From Holophagaceae bacterium (lineage in GTDB: Bacteria; Acidobacteriota; Holophagae; Holophagales; Holophagaceae), in contig JANYAS010000099.1 in the NCBI GenBank assembly GCA_025361205.1, positions 1 through 45,998 on the forward strand: 45,998 bases of DNA, in the 5' to 3' direction. Numbering within the stretch: position 1 is the stretch's first letter; each line of letters starts with the position of its first letter. Both the position numbers and the translations under genes were made by a program. The notes below the pieces were generated by a model that searched no databases, was not told the origin of the DNA, and saw nothing but the letters and a program-made list of their open reading frames with translations. Positions 25,399-33,461 of the stretch are shown here, one piece after another.

Positions 25399-25870
25399 GG
25401 ACCTGCTCCTTCTCGCGGCATTCCTCGATGATTCGCTGGAGCTTCATCGGGGAGACCTTGGCATAGAACTGGCCGTTGATGTTCACCACGGGGGCCAGCC
25501 CACAGGCGCCCATGCAGGCCACGACCTCAAGGCTGAACATCTTGTCCCGGGTGGTTTCTCCAGGCTGAACCTTCAGGGCCTTGGTGACCATGTCCAGGGA
25601 TCTGCCTGAGCCCTTCACGTGGCAGGCGGTGCCGCGGCATACCATCACGTGGTACTTTCCCTTGGCCTGGAAGCGGAACATGTTGAAGAAGGTGGCGACG
25701 CCAAAAATTTTGCTGGAGGGCATCGCGAGGGCCTGTCCCACTTTGGTGATGGATTCCTGGGAAAGGAATCCCTCCGACTCCTGGATCTCCTGAAGAATCG
25801 GGATCAGATGATCGCGCCCGGCGTCGGGGTGATCCAGCAGAATGGTCTCAACGCTCTTAACGGTCGGCAT
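25385..25870 (-). CDS. hydC: HydC1: NuoE-like [2Fe-2S] subunit of the first [FeFe] hydrogenase
   Basis: 161 residues from ATG 25870, with AAGGAG upstream; longer in-frame starts have none. NuoE fold with 2Fe-2S ligands C-x4-C in MVCRGTACHVKG and C-x3-C in VACMGACGLAP. It pairs with the NuoF part of HydB1. It is first in the order hydC1-hydB1-hydA1-regulator-kinase, with a 423-bp gene-free leader upstream that must hold the operon promoter. Confidence 0.93.
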   Translation of the reverse strand: MPTVKSVETILLDHPDAGRDHLIPILQEIQESEGFLSQESITKVGQALAMPSSKIFGVATFFNMFRFQAKGKYHVMVCRGTACHVKGSGRSLDMVTKALKVQPGETTRDKMFSLEVVACMGACGLAPVVNINGQFYAKVSPMKLQRIIEECREKEQVHANA

Positions 25871-26293
25871 GCCGCTTCTCCTTCGACGAAATGGCGTGGC
25901 AGTGAGTGGTTGAAGTGGACCCAACCAAGGCCGTTGGAGTGCGGCCCACTCGGGGAGCAGGTGACAATACGCAGGATCGAGACATAACCTCCCCTACCAT
26001 CCGGTTTTACCCGGGCTGAGGAATGGGTGCAGTGGCCGTGCTGTCGCGTGAGACCTACCAAACGGGCGAACTTTCGTGCAGGTAAATTGTGTCCATTGAT
26101 GACCGTGTGGTCAATGATGGAAGTCACATACCTCTGCTTCTTTACACTATGTGATAAGTCGCCCTGCAGATCTGCTGTTCCGGCTCCGGGGAAGGTCCAG
26201 GAGGAAGGCTGCACGGGGCAGTTCCTTGCAGTCAACCTTGGCCCGTCTTGTTTCTCGATAAGACCTGGAGCAGGTGTCCGGCCTACGGGTCAG
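25871..26293. other. 423-bp gene-free leader between the two [FeFe] hydrogenase operons
   Basis: No ORF with a ribosome site on either strand. It lies between the hydC2 stop and the hydC1 start, both on the minus strand, so it should carry the promoter of operon 1. It contains the TGACC-4-GGTCA palindrome noted separately and a short AT-rich patch around 26090-26160. No riboswitch, tRNA or long terminator was recognised. Confidence 0.6.
26096..26115. promoter_or_regulatory. TGACC-gtgt-GGTCA palindrome in the hydC1 leader
   Basis: A perfect 5-bp inverted repeat TGACCGTGTGGTCA (26100-26113) nested in ATTGA...TCAAT (26096-26100 and 26111-26115). It lies about 230 bp upstream of the hydC1 start in an AT-richer patch. 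Candidate operator for a regulator of the first [FeFe] hydrogenase operon; the regulator is unknown. Confidence 0.4.
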
Positions 26294-26866
26294 CTACCGG
26301 CTGTCGGACGCTGCTGCCGGCGCCAAGTCCTCGGCAGCACGGGCCAGGTAGCCTTCCAGCAGGGTGGGGATCTGGCTGGGCGTGAGGGGGCCATGGACTT
26401 CATCCCCGATCATCACCACCGGGGCCAGCCCGCAGGTGCCCACACAGCGGGTGCTTTCGAGGCTGAAGATGCCGTCCTTGCTGGTCTCCCCGAAGTGGAT
26501 ACCCAGCTCGTCCCGCAGCTTCTGGGCGATCTTTTCCGCGCCCTTCACGTAGCAGGCGGTGCCGAGGCAGACGTTGATGAGGTACTTGCCCCGAGGCTGG
26601 AGTCGGAAGTAGTGGTAGAAAGTGGCCACGCCGGTGACCTTGGCCAGGGGGATCTGCATGAGCTGGGCGATGGCCTCCAGGTGCCCGGGCCCCAGATGGC
26701 CGAAGTGTCCCTGGACCATGTGGAGGGTGGCGATGAGCATGCTTTCGCTGTGCTCCCGGCCCCGGCTCGCGTCGATGAAGGCGAGGACATCCTCGGGCAG
26801 CATGGCGCGGTAGCCCCGCTCCAGCTCGGGCCAATTGTCGGTGCTGCCGTGGCAGTGGTCGCTCAT
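26294..26866 (-). CDS. hydC: HydC2: NuoE-like [2Fe-2S] subunit of the second [FeFe] hydrogenase
   Basis: 190 residues. 2Fe-2S ligands C-x4-C in NVCLGTACYVKG and C-x3-C in TRCVGTCGLAP. The N-terminus carries an extra polar, His/Glu-rich segment (MSDHCHGSTDNWPELERGY) and the C-terminus an Ala-rich tail, making it longer than HydC1. Its ATG overlaps the hydA2 stop (ATGA), so it is the last gene of hydB2-hydA2-hydC2. Confidence 0.92.
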   Translation of the reverse strand: MSDHCHGSTDNWPELERGYRAMLPEDVLAFIDASRGREHSESMLIATLHMVQGHFGHLGPGHLEAIAQLMQIPLAKVTGVATFYHYFRLQPRGKYLINVCLGTACYVKGAEKIAQKLRDELGIHFGETSKDGIFSLESTRCVGTCGLAPVVMIGDEVHGPLTPSQIPTLLEGYLARAAEDLAPAAASDSR

Positions 26867-28626
26867 CGGATCCCCCGGGGCGTACGGGCGGTGTAGTGGG
26901 TGTGGAGCAGCTCGTGGGCCTTGGCACTCAAGGGCTCGCCAAGGAAGTCGGCGTAGAGCTTCTGGATGTCGGGGTTGTCGTGGCTGCAGCGGATGGTCTT
27001 GGCGGCATCGATGCTGTAGAGGGCCTTGGCCCGGGCCTTCGCCAGCTCCGGATTCAGCGTGTAAGTGCCAATGGGCGGATAGGGCTGGCCGCCACCACAG
27101 ATGCAGCCCCCGGGGCAGGCCATGATCTCGATGAGGTGATATTTCTTTTCTCCGCGCTTGACCGCCTCCAGGAGGATCTTGGCGTTCTGGAGGCCATCGG
27201 CCACGGCCACGTTGATGGTCTGCCCGGCCAGGTTGATGGAAGCCTCGCGGATGGCGCCATGGTCGCTGCGGACCATGGTCAGGTCCAGGTTGCCCAGGTT
27301 CTGTCCCGTCAGCTTGAAGGCTGCGGTGCGCAGGGCCGCCTCCATCACGCCGCCAGTGGCGCCGAAGATGTCGCCGGCCCCGGACGAAGTGCCCAGAGGA
27401 TGGTCAAATTCGCCATCCGGCAGGCGTTGGAAGTCGATGCCATAGGACTTGATCATCACGGCCAGTTCCCGCGTGGTGATGACCGCGTCCGTGGTGGGCA
27501 TGCCGTCGAGGACATGTTCAGGCCGGGCGGCCTCGAATTTCTTGGCCACGCAGGGCATGACCGACACCACGTAGATGTCCTTGGGATCGATCCCCTTCTG
27601 CTGCGCGTAGTAGGTCTTGATGAGGGTGGACTGCATCTGCATGGGGCTCTTGCAGCTCGACATGTGGGGAATCAGCTCGGGATAGAACTTCTCCAGGAAG
27701 CTGACCCAGCCGGGGCTGCAGGAGGTGAGCAGGGGCAGGGGGCCCTCCCCGGCTAGGCGCTTCAGCAGCTCGTGGGCCTCTTCCATGATGGTGAGGTCGG
27801 CACTGAAGTTCACATCGAAGATCGCGTCGAAGCCCATGCGGCGCAGGGCCGTGACCATCTTCCCGGTGACCGGAGTGCCCATAGGCAGGCCGAAGGCCTC
27901 GCCCAGCGCCGCCCGGATGGCCGGGGCCGTGGTGACCACGACATGCTTGTCCTTGCGCCGGTGACTGAGCGCCTTCCAGACGCGCTCGGTATGATCCTGT
28001 TCCAGGAAGGCCGCGGTGGGGCAGACGTTCACGCACTGGCCACACTGGATGCAGGCGCTTTCGTCCATGGGTGTCAGGTTCGCCGGGCCCACCACGGTGG
28101 TGAAACCGCGACCGTGCTGGCTCAGGTTGAAGACACCCTGGATCTCCCCGCAGACGCGGATGCAGCGGCCACAGAGGATGCATTTCTCGGCATTACGGAC
28201 CACGGAGGCCCCGGCATCATCGATGGGGAACTGCTTGCGCTTCCCCTCGAACAGACGCTCCCGGACGCCCATGCGATAGGACAGGTTCTGCAACTCGCAG
28301 TTGCCGTCCCGGTCGCAGGTCTGGCAGTCCTTGGGATGGTTGTCCAGCAGCAGCTCCACGATGTCCCGCCGGGCCTGGCGGATCATGGGGCTGTTGGTCT
28401 GGACCTCCATGCCCTCCCAGGCCTTGGTGGCACAGGAGGCCAGCCCGTGGTCGAAGCCTTCGACGGCCACCACGCAGACCCGGCAGTTGCCTTCCAGGCT
28501 GAGGTCGGGGTGGTAGCAGAGGCGCGGGATGTGAATGCCGATCTGCTCGGCGGCGTCCATGACGGTGGTGCCCTCGGGCACGAGGATGGACTCGCCGTCG
28601 ATCTTGAGGTTGATCATCTGGGACAT
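26863..28626 (-). CDS. hydA: [FeFe] hydrogenase catalytic subunit HydA2 (HydABC type)
   Basis: 587 residues from ATG 28626 with TAGGAG upstream; the longer open frame through the repeat to its right lacks protein-like sequence. Same modules as HydA1: 2Fe-2S (CYHPDLSLEGNCRVC), His-ligated 4Fe-4S (HPKDCQTCDRDGNC), two 4Fe-4S (CILCGRCIRVC, CIQCGQCVNVCP), then L1 LTSCSPGW, L2 MPCVAKK, L3 MACPGGCICGGGQP and the terminal HELLHTHY. An extra Cys occurs in the L3 loop (GGCICGGGQ, where HydA1 has GGCINGGGQ). Clearly a diverged paralogue rather than a recent duplicate. Confidence 0.95.
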   Translation of the reverse strand: MSQMINLKIDGESILVPEGTTVMDAAEQIGIHIPRLCYHPDLSLEGNCRVCVVAVEGFDHGLASCATKAWEGMEVQTNSPMIRQARRDIVELLLDNHPKDCQTCDRDGNCELQNLSYRMGVRERLFEGKRKQFPIDDAGASVVRNAEKCILCGRCIRVCGEIQGVFNLSQHGRGFTTVVGPANLTPMDESACIQCGQCVNVCPTAAFLEQDHTERVWKALSHRRKDKHVVVTTAPAIRAALGEAFGLPMGTPVTGKMVTALRRMGFDAIFDVNFSADLTIMEEAHELLKRLAGEGPLPLLTSCSPGWVSFLEKFYPELIPHMSSCKSPMQMQSTLIKTYYAQQKGIDPKDIYVVSVMPCVAKKFEAARPEHVLDGMPTTDAVITTRELAVMIKSYGIDFQRLPDGEFDHPLGTSSGAGDIFGATGGVMEAALRTAAFKLTGQNLGNLDLTMVRSDHGAIREASINLAGQTINVAVADGLQNAKILLEAVKRGEKKYHLIEIMACPGGCICGGGQPYPPIGTYTLNPELAKARAKALYSIDAAKTIRCSHDNPDIQKLYADFLGEPLSAKAHELLHTHYTARTPRGIR

Positions 28627-28675
28627 GGACGAACTCCTAGCCGTTAGATTCCGAACGACAGATTCAGAGAAAGCT

Positions 28676-28787
28676 GGAACACAGAGGACACAGAGTTCCC
28701 ACAGAGGGGCACAGAGGAAGGACGGCCTGGCTTGCCCTGTATCAGTGCTCTGTGTCCTCTGTGTGGTTTCTGTATCCTCTGTGTTCC
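28676..28787. repeat. Inverted repeat of CACAGAGG units inside the hydB2-hydA2 gap
   Basis: Left arm 28676-28718 contains ACACAGAGGACACAGAG and further CACAGAGG copies. Right arm 28746-28787 carries the complement (CTCTGTGTCCTCTGTGT and TCCTCTGTGTTCC) with some mismatches; the loop is about 27 bp. It occupies most of the 211-bp space between two genes that would otherwise be tightly linked in one operon. Confidence 0.8.
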
Positions 28788-28837
28788 GCTTTTCATTTTT
28801 TCCCTTTGGTCTGTGATGAAAATTCGGAATGGATCTA

Positions 28838-31018
28838 CTAAACCCGGTCGATGGCGGCGAACTTGCAGACGTCGAAACAGTTCCCGCACTTGATGCAGGC
28901 GGCCTGGTCGATGACGTGGACCTCTTTGCGGGTGCCGGTGATGCACTCCACCGGGCAGTTGCGGGCACAGATGGTGCAACCGATGCACTTTTCCGCGTTG
29001 ATCTCATAGCGGATGAGGGCCACACACTTCTTCGCGGGGCAGTGCTTGTCCTGGATGTGGGCCAGGTACTCCTCACGGAAATGCTTGATGCTGGAGAGCA
29101 CGGGATTCGGCGCGGCGCGGCCCAGACCGCAGAGGCTGGTGCGCTGGCAGAGACGTGACAGGCGGTGGAGCTTGTCCAGATCCTCCATCACGCCCTTGCC
29201 TTCGGTGATGCGCTCAAGGATCTCCAGGATGCGGGTGGTGCCCTCGCGGCAGGGGGTGCACTTGCCGCAGCTCTCCTCCTGGCTGAAGGCCATGTAGAAC
29301 TTGGCGATGTCGACCATGCAGTCGTCCTCGCTGAGGACGATCATGCCGCCCGAGCCCATGATCGAACCGGCCTTTTGCAGGGGCTCGAAGTCTACTTCCA
29401 TGTCCTGCATGGCCGCCGGAATGAAGCCACCTGCTGGGCCGCCCGTCTGGATGGCCTTGAGCTGCTTGCCGCCGGAGACCCCGCCGCCGATGTCGTTGAC
29501 CACGCGGGAGAGCGTCGTGCCCAGCGGCACTTCCACCAGCCCCGTGTGGCGGACCTTGCCAGCCAGGGCGAACACCTTGGTGCCGCCGCTCTTCTCTGTT
29601 CCGATGCGGGAATACCAGTCCCCGCCGTAGCGGACGATGGCGGAGACGTTGGCAAAGGTCTCCACATTGTTGATCACTGTGGGATGGCCCCAGAGCCCGC
29701 GGTCCGTGGGGTAGGGCGGCCGCACCTTAGGCTGGCCGCGCTCGCCCTCGATGGAGCGGATCAGCGCGGTCTCCTCGCCGCAGACGAAGGCGCCCGCCCC
29801 CAGTCGGATTTCGAGATCGAAGTCGAAGCCGGAGCCCATGATGTTCGGGCCAAGCAGACCCTGGGCACGGCAGGTGTCGATGGCGTGCTGGATGCGCCGG
29901 ATGGCCAGGGGATATTCGGCTCGGATGTAAAAGAACCCCTTCTGGGCACTGATCGAGAAGCCACCGATGATCATGCCCTCGACGATGTTGAAGGGGTCGC
30001 TCTCGAGCATGGAGCGATCCATGAAGGCGCCGGGGTCGCCTTCATCCCCGTTGCAGATGATGAAGCGGGTGGTGTCTGGCTGCTTGCGGGCCAGGCCCCA
30101 CTTGGTGCCCGTGAGGAACCCGCCGCCGCCGCGGCCCCGAAGGCGTGCCTTGGTCAGCTCATTGATCACCCAATCGGGCTCCAGCCGTCCCAGTACCGTG
30201 GCCAGGGCCTTGAAGCCGTCCAGGCCCACGTACTCGTCGATGCTTTCTGGATCGACCACGCCCGCGTTCCTCAAGGCGATGCGGCTCTGGCGGTTGAAGA
30301 AGGCCACGTCCCCGTAGCGCTCCAGGAACTCCAGGGCAATGGGCTCCTCCTGGACCCTGAGGGCCTCCACCACCTGCCCGCCGAGCACGTGGCCGTCGAG
30401 GATGGCTGCGAGATCCGCTTCCCCGTTCACCCGGTAGATCACTTTCTCCGGCCGCGCCAGTACGTAGGTCGCGGGTGCGCCACCGGACAGGCTGCAGACG
30501 CCGAAGCAGCTAGCCGCGGCCACGTGCACCCGGTTGGGTTCGATGCCCCGTGCTTCCAGCATGGCCATGAAGGTCTCGCGCAGGTTGCTGCCCGACCGCT
30601 GACAGCGGGAGCCTTCGCAAAACAGGAACTCCCGTTCGGGCAGCACCGCGGTGGTGTGGTCGAGGACATGCTTCATGACCGGTGCGCTGCCCTGGATGTG
30701 CTCGGTGAAGATGCGGTGGACGAGGTCCCGGTTGACGCGCTCGTACTTGACGAGAATCTGGCCGGGGACCTGAACGCCGACGATGGGCTCCCGGGAGCAG
30801 CGCCCGGTGCAGCCCGTGCGATGGATGACGATGTCCTTCCGTCCCGAGGCGCGGATGTGGCGGACAAATTCCTCGGCCACGACCTGGGACCCGGCCGCGT
30901 GCTCACAGGTCGCCGAGCCCACCTGGATCAGGATCTTGTTCTCCATATCTCGCTCAGCGAGGGTCTTGCTGACGCGGTCGGTCATGGACCGGTAGAAATC
31001 GAGCGCGGGAAGAGACAT
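28838..31018 (-). CDS. hydB: HydB2: NuoF-type flavoprotein with two N-terminal thioredoxin-like Fe-S domains
   Basis: 726 residues from ATG 31018 with TAGGAG six bases upstream. Two Trx-like segments come first: QVGSATCEHAAGS with GCTGRC (about 30-80), then FLFCEGSRCQRSGS (C-x4-C) with ASCFGVC (C-x3-C) at about 130-180, the second having all four 2Fe-2S ligands. The NuoF core follows: RGRGGGGFLTGTKW (FMN), NGDEGDPGAF, GAGAFVCGEETAL, ESCGKCTPC and CGLG. A C-terminal two-cluster ferredoxin closes it (CIGCTICARNCP, CIKCGNCFDVC). This is the normal HydB end that HydB1 lacks. NAD(H)/ferredoxin bifurcating role by family; the second Trx domain is unusual. Confidence 0.93.
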   Translation of the reverse strand: MSLPALDFYRSMTDRVSKTLAERDMENKILIQVGSATCEHAAGSQVVAEEFVRHIRASGRKDIVIHRTGCTGRCSREPIVGVQVPGQILVKYERVNRDLVHRIFTEHIQGSAPVMKHVLDHTTAVLPEREFLFCEGSRCQRSGSNLRETFMAMLEARGIEPNRVHVAAASCFGVCSLSGGAPATYVLARPEKVIYRVNGEADLAAILDGHVLGGQVVEALRVQEEPIALEFLERYGDVAFFNRQSRIALRNAGVVDPESIDEYVGLDGFKALATVLGRLEPDWVINELTKARLRGRGGGGFLTGTKWGLARKQPDTTRFIICNGDEGDPGAFMDRSMLESDPFNIVEGMIIGGFSISAQKGFFYIRAEYPLAIRRIQHAIDTCRAQGLLGPNIMGSGFDFDLEIRLGAGAFVCGEETALIRSIEGERGQPKVRPPYPTDRGLWGHPTVINNVETFANVSAIVRYGGDWYSRIGTEKSGGTKVFALAGKVRHTGLVEVPLGTTLSRVVNDIGGGVSGGKQLKAIQTGGPAGGFIPAAMQDMEVDFEPLQKAGSIMGSGGMIVLSEDDCMVDIAKFYMAFSQEESCGKCTPCREGTTRILEILERITEGKGVMEDLDKLHRLSRLCQRTSLCGLGRAAPNPVLSSIKHFREEYLAHIQDKHCPAKKCVALIRYEINAEKCIGCTICARNCPVECITGTRKEVHVIDQAACIKCGNCFDVCKFAAIDRV

Positions 31019-31156
31019 GGATTCTCCTACCGTCCGTGGGTTAGTGGACGGATTCAAGGGTGCGACGGGGAAGGTGATGGAAATGATTCACCGCGCACTC
31101 GACACCAGCTACCAAGCAAGTTTCTTCATTGAATATCAGATGGTCAAGTAACAAAA
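31019..31156 (-). promoter_or_regulatory. Leader of the hydB2-hydA2-hydC2 operon
   Basis: 138 bp between the hydE stop and the hydB2 start. The right half (about 31085-31150) is AT-rich and is the only space for a promoter if the second operon is transcribed separately from hydGFE. No convincing -35/-10 or -24/-12 pair could be fixed by eye. Confidence 0.35.
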
Positions 31157-32245
31157 TCACATGACGGATGAATCTTTACACTCTGTCCTTTTCCGCCCCC
31201 CGGGTCCTTTGGCGACCCGTCGTCCAAGGGCCTGGATGCGGCCTTCCAGGCATCCCCGGCAGGCCGTCGCGGTTTCATTTATGCAGGCTTTCCCGGGGTA
31301 GATCTCGTAGCGCACGCGGTAGGGCACGGGCGTCACGTTGGGCATGACGACATTCGCGCCACGCATGAGGGCAAGCTCTCGGCCACGTGCGCGGTCGAGG
31401 GTGGCCAGGGCCGTGGTGCTGGGGATGTTCGCATCGGGGCACACGAGGCGCGTCAGGGCCACGGCCTTGAGGGTAGTCAGTTCGTCGCTGGGAACCTGGT
31501 CGGCCGGCGCCGCAAGGAACGCGAGTACATCCTTGCCACCGAGGGGGGTGCGCGGACTGGGGATAAAGGGACCCACGCCGATCATGTCCATGTCGAAGTC
31601 CTGGAAACGGAGGATGTCCGCAGCGAGGGTGCCCCAGGTCTGGCCGGGAATGCCCACCATCACGCCGGTGCCGATCTCGTAGCCCATGGCCCTCATACGT
31701 TCGAGCTGCGCGAAGCGGTCGCTGACGGTGCCAGGGAGGTTGGGGTGGATGCGGTTGTAGAGGTGGGGATCGCTGGTCTCGAAGCGCAGGAGGTAGCGGT
31801 CTGCACCCGCCTCCCGCCAGGCCAGGAGATCCCCATCGCTGCGCTCCCCCAGGGACAGGGTGACGGCCAGGGGTGTGTGGGCCTTGATCCGGCGGACGAC
31901 CGAGGCGATGAAGGTCCGCGTGAGGCCCGGATCCTCGCCCCCCTGAATCACGACACTGCCGTAACCGAGCTGGATGGCCTCCTGGGCGCAGGCCAGGATC
32001 TCCCCGGCCTCCATGCGGTAGCGGTCCAGCCCTTCGGAGGGGGCCCGCAGGCCACAGTAGAGGCAGTGGCGGATGCAGTGGCTGGACACCTCGATGAGGC
32101 CGCGGAGGTGGACCTCATCGCCCACATGGGCAGCCCGGACTGCGTCCGCTTCAGCCCAGAGGCGGCGCAGCGCCGCCGGATCCCCTTCCAGGAGCCAGGC
32201 CTTCACGCGGCTGTGATCCAGCGGGGCTTCAGGCTTGGAGTGCAT
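31157..32245 (-). CDS. hydE: [FeFe] hydrogenase H-cluster radical SAM maturase HydE
   Basis: 362 residues. The radical SAM motif CIRHCLYC (C57, C61, C64) binds the 4Fe-4S cluster that cleaves S-adenosylmethionine. YGSVVIQGGEDP, LSLGERS, YLLRFETS and TGVMVGIPGQT are family stretches. HydE processes the Fe(CO)2CN-cysteine synthon from HydG during assembly of the diiron subcluster. Its start overlaps hydF by 17 bp, so it is last in the coupled run hydG-hydF-hydE. Confidence 0.95.
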   Translation of the reverse strand: MHSKPEAPLDHSRVKAWLLEGDPAALRRLWAEADAVRAAHVGDEVHLRGLIEVSSHCIRHCLYCGLRAPSEGLDRYRMEAGEILACAQEAIQLGYGSVVIQGGEDPGLTRTFIASVVRRIKAHTPLAVTLSLGERSDGDLLAWREAGADRYLLRFETSDPHLYNRIHPNLPGTVSDRFAQLERMRAMGYEIGTGVMVGIPGQTWGTLAADILRFQDFDMDMIGVGPFIPSPRTPLGGKDVLAFLAAPADQVPSDELTTLKAVALTRLVCPDANIPSTTALATLDRARGRELALMRGANVVMPNVTPVPYRVRYEIYPGKACINETATACRGCLEGRIQALGRRVAKGPGGRKRTECKDSSVM

Positions 32246-33461
32246 GGACAGAGTCCAGGGCTTCCGGGAAGGGGCGCAGGGCCCGTTCGAGGATGCCGAA
32301 GGCAGAGGCGATGGCCAGCCCGTAGTTGGTGATCGGCACGCCGGCCGCCTCGCAGCGGTGGATGCGCGACAACATCTCCCGGCGATTGCCCATGCAGTTG
32401 CCGCAGTGGACCACGAGCTTGTAGGGCGTCAGATCGGTGGGGAAGTCCCGGCCCTGGATGGTGTCGAATTGGAGCGGGGCGCCCACCATCTGGTCCAGCC
32501 AGCGGGGCAGCTTCACCCGGCCGATGTCCTCCTCAGTGGGATGGTGGGTGCAGCCTTCCGCCACAAGCACGCGGTCGCCGCCCCGCAGCCCTTCGATGGC
32601 CAGGGTCCCCCGGACCTGGGCCGCCAGATCCCCCTGGAAGCGGCTCATGAGGATGCTGAAAGAGGTCATGGGGACGGAGTCTGGAACCTCCGCCGCCACG
32701 GACCGGAAGGCCTGGGAGTCCGTGACCACCAGGGCTGGCGGACCTTTCAGGCTCGCCAAGGCCTTGGACAGCTCGCGGGCCTGCACCACGAGGGCGAGGC
32801 CCGCACCATCCAGCACGTCCCGGACGGCCATCACCTGGGGAAGGATGAGCCGCCCCTTGGGGGCAGAAGCATCGATGGGCATGACCAGCACGGCCACTTC
32901 GCCCGGAGGCACCAGGTCCGCCATCAGGTGGCGGGAGTCGAAGTGATCGGCGGGGGCGGCGCGGAGCAGGGCCTCCCGCAGATCGGGGATGCCATGCCCA
33001 TCCAAGGCTGACACCGCAACCAGGGTGGCGCCCTGGAGCTCCGGCAGGTCGCTCGCCGGGGCGAGGTCATGCTTGTTCAGGGCCACCACCGTGGGGATGT
33101 GCCGAGCCTGGAGTTCCGCCAGCAGGCCCCTCTCGAAGGTCCCCCACTGGCCGCGTTCGGCAACCAGGATGCCCAGGTCAACGCGGTCGAGCACGGCCCG
33201 GGAGCGGTCCATGCGGGCCCTACCGAGGGCGCCTTCGTCGTCCAGTCCGGCGGTATCGACAAAGAGCACGGGTCCCAGCGGGAGCAGTTCCATGGGCTTT
33301 TCCACGGGATCCGTGGTGGTGCCCGCCTGGGGCGAAACGATGGCCACTTGCTGCCGGGTGAGGGCGTTCAGGAGCGAAGACTTGCCTACGTTCCGGCGGC
33401 CGAAGAGGCCGATGTGGAGGCGCAGGTTCTTGGGGGTCTTTTGCATCTCAGCAGAACACAT
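32229..33461 (-). CDS. hydF: [FeFe] hydrogenase maturation GTPase and scaffold HydF
   Basis: 410 residues from ATG 33461, which has GGAG six bases upstream; a slightly longer start at 33473 is possible. An N-terminal GTPase domain has P-loop GLFGRRNVGKSS, G3 VDTAGLDD and NKHD. A C-terminal cluster-binding domain has CTHHP and, about 50 residues on, HCGNCMGNR, the CxH...HCxxC ligand set. HydF assembles the 2Fe subcluster and delivers it to apo-HydA. It overlaps hydG by 14 bp and hydE by 17 bp. Confidence 0.95.
   Translation of the reverse strand: MCSAEMQKTPKNLRLHIGLFGRRNVGKSSLLNALTRQQVAIVSPQAGTTTDPVEKPMELLPLGPVLFVDTAGLDDEGALGRARMDRSRAVLDRVDLGILVAERGQWGTFERGLLAELQARHIPTVVALNKHDLAPASDLPELQGATLVAVSALDGHGIPDLREALLRAAPADHFDSRHLMADLVPPGEVAVLVMPIDASAPKGRLILPQVMAVRDVLDGAGLALVVQARELSKALASLKGPPALVVTDSQAFRSVAAEVPDSVPMTSFSILMSRFQGDLAAQVRGTLAIEGLRGGDRVLVAEGCTHHPTEEDIGRVKLPRWLDQMVGAPLQFDTIQGRDFPTDLTPYKLVVHCGNCMGNRREMLSRIHRCEAAGVPITNYGLAIASAFGILERALRPFPEALDSVHALQA

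Noticed and set aside
28627..29076. N-terminal extension of HydA2 through the repeat region
   Set aside because: The frame is open, but the translation is repeat-derived and overlaps hydB2. ATG 28626 has its own ribosome site and gives the canonical 2Fe-2S N-terminus.
31149..31157. A fifth copy of the ACAAAATTG motif near hydE (ACAAAATCA)
   Set aside because: Two mismatches out of nine, single copy, next to a stop codon and with no -24/-12 element nearby.
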